A stretch of 64,000 nucleotides of DNA from Paraburkholderia tropica (lineage in GTDB: Bacteria > Pseudomonadota > Gammaproteobacteria > Burkholderiales > Burkholderiaceae). The first letter of the stretch is position 1; the number at the start of each line of letters is the position of its first letter. The stretch is taken from NCBI RefSeq assembly GCF_914484835.1, contig NZ_CAJZAR010000028.1, positions 124,001 to 188,000 of the forward strand, written 5' to 3'. Shown in pieces: positions 34,353 to 41,497 of the stretch. The position numbers and the translations under genes were made by a program. Below the pieces are notes generated by a model that ran no database searches, was not told the origin of the DNA, and saw only the letters and a program-made list of their open reading frames with translations.

Positions 34353-35519
34353 TTAGCGCGCCACGCCATCAGTCCCACGGCCAATGAATCGCGACCCCGC
34401 CTCGCAACGCCGATCCGACTGTCCACCATCCGCGTCACTCAGGCGCTCGCCGCAACAAGGACAATCGGGATCCCTCTGAAGCGCGATGCGATTGAAGCGC
34501 ATGCCGAGCAAGTCGAGTTCCAGAAGCGTGCCCGTTAGCGGCTCGCCGATTCCGAGAATCAGCTTGATGGCCTCCGTCGCCTGCAAGACGCCGATCACAC
34601 CGGGCAGCACGCCCAGCACGCCCGCCTGCGAGCAATTGGGCGCGAGCGCGGCGGCGGGCGGCGCGGGAAACAGGCAGCGATAACAGCCGCCTCGCGCGCG
34701 CGCCGGCCAGAACACCGCGACCTGCCCGTCGAACGACTGCACCGCGCCGTACACGAGTGGAATCTGCAGTGCCGCGCAGGCATCGTTGACGAGATAGCGC
34801 GTGGCGAAATTATCCGAACCGTCGACGACGACGTCGTGATCGCTCAGCATCGCGATGGCATGGTCCGTATCGAGCCGCGTGCGTCGCGCCGAGATCGCGA
34901 TGCGCGGATTGATCGCGAGGAGCGCGCGCGTCGCCGAATCGACTTTCGGCACGCCGATGTCGGCGTCCCGATGCAGGATCTGGCGCTGGAGGTTGCTACG
35001 CTCGACCACGTCGTCGTCGATCAGCGTGATGTGGCCGACACCCGCCGCGGCGAGGTAGAGCGCCGCGGGCGATCCGAGTCCGCCCGCGCCAATCAGGGCG
35101 ACTCGCGCCGCGCCGAGCGCGCGCTGGCCTTCGAGTCCGATTTCCGGCAAGCGCAGGTGCCGCGCATAGCGGTCCAGAAATTCGGGGTCGGCCGCCGCGG
35201 CGCTCATCGGCAGTTGCGCCGCCTGCCAGGCCTGCGTGCCGCCCCGTACCGATGCGAGCCGCGTGTAGCCGCATCGTTGCAGCGCCTCGGCGCATTGACG
35301 CGAGCGCACGCCGCTCGCGCAGATCAGCATGACGGGCGCGTGGAGATCGGCGAGCCATTGCGCGGGCGCGGCTTCGAGTTCGGCGCGGCTGACGCCGATG
35401 GCGCCCTCGGCCATGCCCGCCGCGCGCTCGCCGCTCTCGCGCACGTCGATCAGGACCGCGCCGGTTCGCTGGCGCGCGTGCGCTTCCTGGGGAAGCAATT
35501 CGTCGATCGGGGTCTGCAT
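34353..35519 (-). CDS. rhodanese-MoeB/ThiF fusion (sulfur-carrier activating and sulfurating enzyme)
   Basis: The ATG at 35519 (MQTPIDELLPQEAHARQRTG) gives 388 residues. Residues 1-105 are a rhodanese domain with active-site Cys67 in CASGVR. Residues 110-365 are an E1-like adenylating domain: RYARHLRLPEIGLEGQ, nucleotide loop GAGGLGSP (143-150), acidic LIDDDVVERSNLQRQ, and DGSDNFATRYLVND, with zinc cysteines in CYRC and CPCC. In known systems such enzymes adenylate a Gly-Gly carrier C-terminus, then the rhodanese Cys supplies sulfur to form a thiocarboxylate. The domain order is reversed from human MOCS3 and MoeZ, where rhodanese is C-terminal. It is last of nine genes; the Gly-Gly carrier is second, so they are the likely pair. 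Confidence 0.92.
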   Translation of the reverse strand: MQTPIDELLPQEAHARQRTGAVLIDVRESGERAAGMAEGAIGVSRAELEAAPAQWLADLHAPVMLICASGVRSRQCAEALQRCGYTRLASVRGGTQAWQAAQLPMSAAAADPEFLDRYARHLRLPEIGLEGQRALGAARVALIGAGGLGSPAALYLAAAGVGHITLIDDDVVERSNLQRQILHRDADIGVPKVDSATRALLAINPRIAISARRTRLDTDHAIAMLSDHDVVVDGSDNFATRYLVNDACAALQIPLVYGAVQSFDGQVAVFWPARARGGCYRCLFPAPPAAALAPNCSQAGVLGVLPGVIGVLQATEAIKLILGIGEPLTGTLLELDLLGMRFNRIALQRDPDCPCCGERLSDADGGQSDRRCEAGSRFIGRGTDGVAR

Positions 35520-35550
35520 GGTGTTCCTCCGTGCGCCGCCCGCGTCGGGG

Positions 35551-36777
35551 TCAGGCAACGCTCACGAGTCGGGTGAATTCGCGCAGCAGATCGTAGCCGT
35601 CCCAGACCGGGTCGAAGGCGAGCGCGCCGCCGAGCGGCACGATGCGGTCGAGCGCGCGTCCGCCCAGCCGCTTCGCGAAGTCGCTCATGCGTGCCGCCGT
35701 GAAGCCGTAGTAGCTCAAGGTCTGGTCCTGGCGCAGCAGCAGCGCGGCCAGTTCGTCGAGCGAGTCGAGCCGGCGCTGCGCGAAGCTGCCTGTACCGAGC
35801 CAGCGGCGCGGCGGCGCGGCGCCGGGCGCGAGATCGACTTGCGCAATGGCGTTGCCGCAGAAGCGGATCGCGTCCACTTGCGCGTCGACGGCCAGGCCGT
35901 AAGTCGCGACCTGCTTTTCGATGGCCATGGCGGCGTCGAGTTGCGGGCCGCGCGTCTCGATGACTTCGGTGAGCGCGCCGAAAAACGCGTGTTGCGCACG
36001 CGCGACCTCGGGCGCGGCGCCGATCCAGAAGGTCGTGCCCGGCGATGCACAGGCCGCCTGACCAAATAGATAGGCATCCGTATGAAAAAATTCGGCGGCA
36101 CGGCGTTGGGCGGGCGAGTCGTCGGCGAGATAGGCGGCTGCGTCGATCACGGCGAAGGAGCTGCGGTTGGGGAACGTCAGATCGCGCGCGTGAGGCGCGA
36201 TCGGTGCACGGCGGATCTGCTGGATCGCCGCGTCGCCGCCCCAGAGCACGCGCAGATCGCAGGCCGACGACAGCGCGGCGGTCGTCGCCTCGTCGGCGCG
36301 ATCGTAGCTGGCGATACGCTGAGTCGCGGCGATGACGGGCGCGGCGTCGCGCGCGGTATCGTTCAAGATGTCGAGCACGGGCTGGAGCACCGCGCCGCCG
36401 CGCGTGGAGATCCGCACGACGTTGCAGTTGCCCGCGAGCGCGGCCAGCGCCCATGAATACATGAACACGGTGTCGGCGTTCCCGGGCGCGACATGAAACA
36501 GCAGGCCGCGCGGAAAACGCAACTGGCGCGGTCCTGATTCGAGCCGCGCCAGTTCCGTTTCAAGGCGCTTGCGCCGCAGGAACGCGCCCAGCGGCGCGAG
36601 TTCGGGAAACGCGCGCGCGAGCGCGGGATGGCGCAGGCGCTGGCCGACTTCATCGAGGAAATCGAGCACGCGCGCGTCGCCGGTCGCGAGCGGCGGCGCG
36701 GCGCGCTCGCGCAGCAGCGGCGCGAGCAATGCGTCGGCGTCGCACGCGTGCGAGAAGGGGAACAGCACCGAGATCAT
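35551..36777 (-). CDS. LuxC-type acyl reductase
   Basis: The ATG at 36777 (MISVLFPFSHACDADALLAP) gives 408 residues. RGLLFHVAPGNADTVFMYSW and GNCNVVRISTRGG are the conserved LuxC blocks; the catalytic cysteine is Cys243 in GQAACASPGTTFW, matching the acyl-Cys of LuxC. LuxC proteins take an acyl group from LuxE or an acyl thioester and reduce it with NADPH to an aldehyde. Here a LuxE-type gene lies five genes upstream in the same operon, but no luciferase or LuxD genes exist, so the aldehyde is an intermediate of another pathway. The start overlaps the ligase stop by ATGA. Confidence 0.92.
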   Translation of the reverse strand: MISVLFPFSHACDADALLAPLLRERAAPPLATGDARVLDFLDEVGQRLRHPALARAFPELAPLGAFLRRKRLETELARLESGPRQLRFPRGLLFHVAPGNADTVFMYSWALAALAGNCNVVRISTRGGAVLQPVLDILNDTARDAAPVIAATQRIASYDRADEATTAALSSACDLRVLWGGDAAIQQIRRAPIAPHARDLTFPNRSSFAVIDAAAYLADDSPAQRRAAEFFHTDAYLFGQAACASPGTTFWIGAAPEVARAQHAFFGALTEVIETRGPQLDAAMAIEKQVATYGLAVDAQVDAIRFCGNAIAQVDLAPGAAPPRRWLGTGSFAQRRLDSLDELAALLLRQDQTLSYYGFTAARMSDFAKRLGGRALDRIVPLGGALAFDPVWDGYDLLREFTRLVSVA

Positions 36778-38243
36778 GCGGCCGTCCCGTCGATGCTGGG
36801 TTGGGCCACAGCGGTGTCCACGGAGGTGTCCAACGCGGCATGCGCGGCCGCCGCGAGCATCCGGTAATCGACCTTGCCGTTGCTCAGCACCGGCAAATGC
36901 TCGATCGCGCGCGCTTCCACGCCACGGCGATTCAGACGCAGCCGCTCGGCCACGTTGCGCGCGAGGCGATCGAGCCGGGCCGGGTCCGGCTCGCCTTCGC
37001 ACCACAGCACGATGGCGTCGTCGTCGCGCGACACCGCCGCGCTCGCGCCGGGCGCGCCCGCTTCCGAGGCGAAGCGCTCGACCGCGTCGAGATTGATGCG
37101 CAGGCCGAAGATCTTGGCCATCCGCTTGAGGCGGCCTTCGAGAAACAGATAGCCGTGCGTGTCGAAATGGCCGATGTCGCCGGTCTGCAGCACGCCGTGG
37201 TGCTCGTCGCCGTGCGCGAGAGCGGCGGCGGCGTCCGCGTAGCCCATCATCACGCTGGGCCCGTGAAAAATCACTTCGCCGCTGATGTCGGGCGCCTGCG
37301 TCTCGACGCCGTCTTCGGTGCGGATCGTCAGACGCGCGCCCGGCACGGCCAGTCCCACCGATGCGCTGCGCGCGTGCAACTGGTCGGCGGGCAGCACCGC
37401 CATGCGCGCGGTCGCCTCGGTCTGCCCGTACATCAGATGGAATCGGCCGCCGACGCGCTCCATATCGCCCGCGACGAGTTCGGCGAGTTCCGCGCGCATG
37501 CGGCTGCCCGACTGCGTGAGCACGCGCAGCGACGGGTGCGCGCCGGGGCGCCAGTGAAGGCGGGCCAGCAGCTCGTAGGTGTGCGGCACGGCGGCGAAAG
37601 AGGTGGCGCGATGGCGGTCGACGGCGCTCCAGAATCCCGGGCTGATGACAGGCTCCGCCGTCACCAGCACCGTCGCGCCAGCGGCGAGATGGCTGTTCAG
37701 CACCGAGAGCCCGTAGCCGAGATGAAACGGCAGGCTCGTCGGCGCGACGTCGTGCACGCCGATGTCGAGCGCGGCGACGATCGCATGGGCGTTGGCGAGC
37801 ACGCCCGCACGCGAGAGGCGCACCATGCGCGCGGCGCCGGTCGAGCCCGAGGTGGTCATCAGCAAGGCCAGTTCCGGGTGTGTCGGCGCGGCGCGTTCGA
37901 TGCGGCGCAGGCCGTGCAGCGTGCGTTCGTAGCCGATGGGCGGGCGATCGGGCGGCGCATGGTCTTGCCAGATACCGGCGGGCTGGAAGCGCCCGCACAA
38001 CTCGGCAATCGTGCCCGCATCCGCGTCGGGGGCGAGCAAGGCGACGGGCCGATGCGCGTGCAGCGCGGCGAGGTAGCGGCAGACGCTGTCGATGTCCCAG
38101 CCCACGGGCAACAGCAGCAGCCCCGCTGGAAAGCCGCGCAGCTCGCGGCTCATCGCCTCGATGCGCGCATCGAGGTCGCCGCCGAGCAGGGTCGCGCCGC
38201 TCGCGGTGTCGATCAGGCAGGCTTGGGCGCCGAACGGGTTCAT
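36774..38243 (-). CDS. AMP-forming acyl ligase (ANL superfamily)
   Basis: The ATG at 38243 (MNPFGAQACLIDTASGATLL) gives 489 residues. Core motifs are MTTSGSTGAARMVRL (A3, with the usual Pro-Lys replaced by Ala-Arg), MYGQTEATARM (A5), LQTGDIGHFD (A7), GRLKRMAKIFGLRINLDAVE (A8) and the catalytic-lysine SNGKVDY (A10). The N-terminal domain is shorter than in acetyl-CoA synthetases. With an ACP in the same operon it most likely loads a carboxylic acid onto the carrier protein, though CoA cannot be excluded. It overlaps both neighbours by ATGA. Confidence 0.93.
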   Translation of the reverse strand: MNPFGAQACLIDTASGATLLGGDLDARIEAMSRELRGFPAGLLLLPVGWDIDSVCRYLAALHAHRPVALLAPDADAGTIAELCGRFQPAGIWQDHAPPDRPPIGYERTLHGLRRIERAAPTHPELALLMTTSGSTGAARMVRLSRAGVLANAHAIVAALDIGVHDVAPTSLPFHLGYGLSVLNSHLAAGATVLVTAEPVISPGFWSAVDRHRATSFAAVPHTYELLARLHWRPGAHPSLRVLTQSGSRMRAELAELVAGDMERVGGRFHLMYGQTEATARMAVLPADQLHARSASVGLAVPGARLTIRTEDGVETQAPDISGEVIFHGPSVMMGYADAAAALAHGDEHHGVLQTGDIGHFDTHGYLFLEGRLKRMAKIFGLRINLDAVERFASEAGAPGASAAVSRDDDAIVLWCEGEPDPARLDRLARNVAERLRLNRRGVEARAIEHLPVLSNGKVDYRMLAAAAHAALDTSVDTAVAQPSIDGTAA

Positions 38244-39028
38244 AGGACGAGTCCTCCATCGATGCCGAGCACCTGGCCCGTGACGAACGACGCCTGGTCG
38301 CCGAGCAGAAAGGCGATCACGGCCGCGACTTCGGCGGCGCTGCCGACGCGCCGCAAGGCCGTCTGCGCGCAGCGAGCCTCGATCAGCGCGGGCGGCAGAT
38401 CGGCGATCAGGTCGGTGTCGATCAGCCCGGGCGCGACCGCGTTCACGCGGATGCCCAGCGGGCCCAGTTCGCGCGCGGCGCTGCGCGCGAGCGCGCCCAT
38501 TGCCGCCTTGGTGGCCGCGTAGACGCTTTGCCCGGCCGCGCCGCATTCGCCGACGAGCGAGGCGAGCAGGACCATCGCGCCACGGCGGCGGCGCATCATG
38601 ACCTTCGCGGCCGCCTGAAGCGCTTCGACAGCGCCGAGCAGATTGATATCGACGATCTCGCGCGCAACCGGCGCGTCGATCAAGCCCAGCGGCGTGCTTT
38701 TCATGACGCCCGCGCTGATCACGAGTGCGTCGAGGCCGCCGTGCCGCGTCGCCACCGCGCGCACGGCCGGTCCCACCGAGGCGAGGTCGCGCAGGTCGAG
38801 TTCGATGCCTTCGACCGGTACGCGGTAGTCGTCGGCGATGCGTCGCGCCTGCGTCTCGGCGGCTTGCTGCCGCGTGCCCGTCAGCACGACGGTCGCGCCG
38901 CCCGCGGCCAGTTCGCGCGCCGTCGCAAGGCCGATGCCGCGCGTGCCGCCGATCACCAGCGCGACGCGTTCGGCGCGGCTTGAAGGTTGGGGTTGCGGTT
39001 GCGGCGATGAATCGTTCGATCCGGTCAT
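38240..39028 (-). CDS. FabG-like short-chain dehydrogenase/reductase
   Basis: The ATG at 39028 gives 262 residues with an unusual Pro/Gln/Ser-rich N-terminal tail of about 20 residues before the SDR core. The cofactor loop is VIGGTRGIG, the catalytic Ser is in VLLASLVGE, Tyr and Lys in VYAATKAA, and VNAVAPGLIDTDL and the final GQVLGIDGGLVL are typical of 3-oxoacyl-ACP reductases. With the neighbouring FabI-like enzyme and ACP it would reduce beta-keto groups on a growing or tailored acyl chain. It overlaps the ligase gene by four bases. Confidence 0.92.
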   Translation of the reverse strand: MTGSNDSSPQPQPQPSSRAERVALVIGGTRGIGLATARELAAGGATVVLTGTRQQAAETQARRIADDYRVPVEGIELDLRDLASVGPAVRAVATRHGGLDALVISAGVMKSTPLGLIDAPVAREIVDINLLGAVEALQAAAKVMMRRRRGAMVLLASLVGECGAAGQSVYAATKAAMGALARSAARELGPLGIRVNAVAPGLIDTDLIADLPPALIEARCAQTALRRVGSAAEVAAVIAFLLGDQASFVTGQVLGIDGGLVL

Positions 39029-39081
39029 GGTGCGGGGTGCTCCCGAGGTTGGCGCGCGGCGCTCACAGCGTGGGGCCGAAG

Positions 39082-39849
39082 TCAGAGGCCGGTCACATGA
39101 AAACCGCCGTCCGCATGCACGATTTCGCCGGTGGTGGCGGGCAGCCAGTCGGACAGCAGCGCGACGCAGGTGCGCGCCACCTTGCCGGTATCGGCGGTGT
39201 CCCAGCCCAGCGGCGCGCGCGCCTGCCACGCGGCGGCGATCTCGTCGAAGCGCGGCTCGCCCCGCGCGGCGGCGGTGCGCAGCGGCCCCGACGCCACGAG
39301 GTTCACGCGGATGCCGCGTGGTCCGAGTGCGCAGGCGAGATAGCGCGCCGCGCCTTCGAGGCCGGCCTTCGCCACGCCCATCCAGTCGTAGCCCGGCCAG
39401 GCCACGGAGGCGTCGAAATCGATCCCGACGATGGCGCTGCCGGGCGGCATCAGCGGCGAGATCGCATGCGCGAGCGCCGGCAGCGACCATGTCGACACCT
39501 GCAATGTGCGCGCCGCGTCGTCCCAGTTCGCCGCGACGAAGTCCGCGCCGATCGCGCCCGGCGGCGCCCACGCGATCGAATGGACGACGCCGTCCACGCG
39601 CGGCACGAACTCGCGCGTGCGCTCGGCGAGCGAGGCGAGTTGCGCGGCGTCGGTCACGTCGAGTTCGATGACGGGCGGCGGATTCGGCAGACGCTGCGCA
39701 ACGTGTTCGACCATGTGCAGCCGTCCGTGTCCGGTGAGCACGATCCGCGCGCCCTCGTGCTGGGCGCGCTGCGCGACGCCGAACGCGATCGAGGCATGGT
39801 TGATCACGCCGGTGATCAGCACGCACTTGCCGTCGAGCAGCCCGCTCAT
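39082..39849 (-). CDS. FabI-like enoyl-[ACP] reductase
   Basis: The ATG at 39849 (MSGLLDGKCVLITGVINHAS) gives 255 residues. ITGVINHASIAFGVA is the FabI nucleotide-binding variant, VVHSIAWAP is the following block and the active site has the FabI Y-x6-K spacing (YDWMGVAK), unlike the Y-x3-K of ordinary SDRs. The C-terminus (TGEIVHADGGFHVTGL) also fits FabI. The Tyr usually found ten residues earlier in FabI is not obvious (the stretch reads DFDASVAWPG), so the substrate range may differ from housekeeping FabI. It overlaps the LuxE-type gene by ATGA. Confidence 0.9.
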   Translation of the reverse strand: MSGLLDGKCVLITGVINHASIAFGVAQRAQHEGARIVLTGHGRLHMVEHVAQRLPNPPPVIELDVTDAAQLASLAERTREFVPRVDGVVHSIAWAPPGAIGADFVAANWDDAARTLQVSTWSLPALAHAISPLMPPGSAIVGIDFDASVAWPGYDWMGVAKAGLEGAARYLACALGPRGIRVNLVASGPLRTAAARGEPRFDEIAAAWQARAPLGWDTADTGKVARTCVALLSDWLPATTGEIVHADGGFHVTGL

Positions 39850-40916
39850 GGCGCGCGCGCCGCGCTGGCGGGCGCGTCCGGCGCCGTGTCGGAGCAGCCG
39901 CGCGCTTCGGCTTTCGGCAGCCGCCCGAGCACCGAAAAGCGCTTGCCGGGCCATTCGCCGTCGTCGATGCCGTGAATCACGCCGAGATTCTCGGTGAGCA
40001 GGATGTGGCCGGGATGCGTGCGCGGCGCGGTGCTCAGGACTTCGAGCACGCCGGCCACGCCGATCGCGGCCTCGCGCCAGGTCTGCGGGTCGCGCACGAT
40101 GACGTCGGCGAACGGCGGCGAATAGAGGCCGTCGCCCGAGGCCGATTCGACGTGGATGGTGCCGCCTTGCTCGACCATGCCGTAGAAGTTGTGGCAGCGC
40201 GCGAGCCCGCACGCGGCGCGAAAATCCGCGCGAAACCGCTCGGGCGAGACCGCCTGGCTGGCGAGCTTTTTCCATCCGCCGGTGTGCAGCAGCACGCCGT
40301 TCGACAGATCGAGCGCGCGGCGCGCAGCGTGCGCGTAGAGCCGAGTCCAGACCGGCCCTGTGAAGCCGAAGATCAGGAACGGCGCGTGAGCGTGCCGGGC
40401 GAGGAAGCGGTCGAGCGCGTCGGCGTCGACGTTCTGGTCGGCGTCGAGCGCGAACACGTGATCGCGTCCGGCCTGCATCACGCCGAGCACCGTGGCGCCG
40501 CGAATCGACGCGCGTTCGCTGCGCACCGAGGCGGGCGTATCGACGATCAGCATCGGCAGCCGCCGCGGACCGATCAGGTTTTCGAGCGTCTGCGCGAGCA
40601 AGTGCCGCTGACGTTCCATCGCGGCCCGATCGAGCGCGATCTGGCTCGCGCCCGTGCCCGTCGTCCCCGACGACGTGAGCGTGGCGACCGTTTGCGCGCC
40701 GCTGGCGCTCAGCCGGTGCGTCTTGAAGAGGCGCACCGGCAGCCACGGCAGATCGGCCAGCCGCTCGTAGCGCCGCGACGCCGTGTGACCGATCGCATCG
40801 AGCACGCGCGCGTAGCCCGCGCACGCGCCGCGATGATGCGCGATCAGCTCGATCAACTGCGCGAGCAACGCGGCTTCGCGTTGCACGTTGGCAGGCGGAT
40901 TCATGGGCGAATGCAT
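39846..40916 (-). CDS. LuxE-type acyl-protein synthetase
   Basis: This 356-residue protein (start ATG 40916, or 40904) is an ANL-superfamily member of the LuxE branch. The phosphate loop is TLTSSGTTGTGASQIALDR; FYGMVEQGGTIHVE and the late WPGKRFSVLGRLPKAEARGC follow. Bacterial LuxE holds the acyl group on a cysteine near its C-terminus in the same setting, and here a Cys lies in EARGCSD. It would activate a carboxylic acid with ATP and pass it to the LuxC-type reductase. The operon thus has two independent acid-activating enzymes. It sits directly after the ACP gene. Confidence 0.91.
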   Translation of the reverse strand: MHSPMNPPANVQREAALLAQLIELIAHHRGACAGYARVLDAIGHTASRRYERLADLPWLPVRLFKTHRLSASGAQTVATLTSSGTTGTGASQIALDRAAMERQRHLLAQTLENLIGPRRLPMLIVDTPASVRSERASIRGATVLGVMQAGRDHVFALDADQNVDADALDRFLARHAHAPFLIFGFTGPVWTRLYAHAARRALDLSNGVLLHTGGWKKLASQAVSPERFRADFRAACGLARCHNFYGMVEQGGTIHVESASGDGLYSPPFADVIVRDPQTWREAAIGVAGVLEVLSTAPRTHPGHILLTENLGVIHGIDDGEWPGKRFSVLGRLPKAEARGCSDTAPDAPASAARAP

Positions 40917-40959
40917 CAGCGCGTCGGCAGCGAGGCAGAGGCGGTGGAGCGGGCGCGAT

Positions 40960-41199
40960 TCATCCCGCGACGCCGAGTTCGCGCAGCGTGGACACGGCCG
41001 CCGCGAAGCTGTCCATCTTCAGCGCGCGCGAGGTGTCGATCTCCACACTGAATTCGTCTTCGATCGCGGTGACCAGCAGCACCGCGCCGAGCGAATCCCA
41101 GCCCGGCGTTTCCTGGTAGCGCAACGTCTCGTCGGGCTGCGATGCGTCGAGTTCGAGCACGGTGTTGAACACGGGCCGCAGGCGGGCTTCGAGTGACAT
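40960..41199 (-). CDS. acyl carrier protein
   Basis: This 79-residue protein has the carrier-protein fold with the phosphopantetheine serine in GWDSLG (Ser36) and a following acidic helix (AVLLVTAIEDEFSVEIDTS) for partner enzymes. It is not the housekeeping AcpP, whose site is DSLDTVE. It is third in the nine-gene operon, between the sulfur carrier and the LuxE-type gene, and is probably the scaffold on which the pathway's acyl chain is held. Confidence 0.93.
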   Translation of the reverse strand: MSLEARLRPVFNTVLELDASQPDETLRYQETPGWDSLGAVLLVTAIEDEFSVEIDTSRALKMDSFAAAVSTLRELGVAG

Positions 41200-41233
41200 G
41201 TCAGGCTCCAGCGTGATGAGGTGGCGCGCCGGG

Positions 41234-41497
41234 CTAGCCGCCCGAAATGGCTGTCATGATCTGGACGGCGTCGCCCGAAGCGAGCGGCCGCGAGAGATCG
41301 CTGCGAACGACTTCGTTATTGACGGCGATCCGCACGGTGCGCCGCAGCGCCCCGGGCGTGTCCATCAACAGAGGCTCCAGTTCCGGGTAGTCGTCGAACA
41401 GGAAACGCAGCGCCTGCGCGAGCGTGCCGCCGTCGTAGCCGATATCGCGGCGGTATTGCACGTAGCGCAGCAGCGTGCCCGAAAACACGAAATTCAT
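41234..41497 (-). CDS. ThiS/MoaD-type sulfur carrier ending in Gly-Gly
   Basis: The ATG at 41497 (MNFVFSGTLLRYVQYRRDIG) gives 87 residues with a beta-grasp pattern: GTLAQALRFLFDDYPELEPL in the helix region, RIAVNNEVVRSDLSRPLASG and the end DAVQIMTAISGG. The stop follows the Gly-Gly directly, so no JAMM-type trimming is needed before thiocarboxylation, unlike QbsE-type carriers. Its start overlaps the stop of the malate-synthase-like gene by ATGA. The rhodanese-MoeB protein encoded last in the operon is the expected activator. The gene is hidden inside a longer frame of no meaning. Confidence 0.88.
   Translation of the reverse strand: MNFVFSGTLLRYVQYRRDIGYDGGTLAQALRFLFDDYPELEPLLMDTPGALRRTVRIAVNNEVVRSDLSRPLASGDAVQIMTAISGG

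Noticed and set aside
35551..38259. 902-codon frame apparently fusing a long domain to the LuxC-type protein
   Set aside because: The first 490 codons lie across the ligase gene in another frame and are Arg-rich; the true LuxC-type start is at 36777.
36729..38522. 597-codon rightward ORF opposite the acyl ligase
   Set aside because: Antisense shadow; the ligase frame has all ANL motifs.
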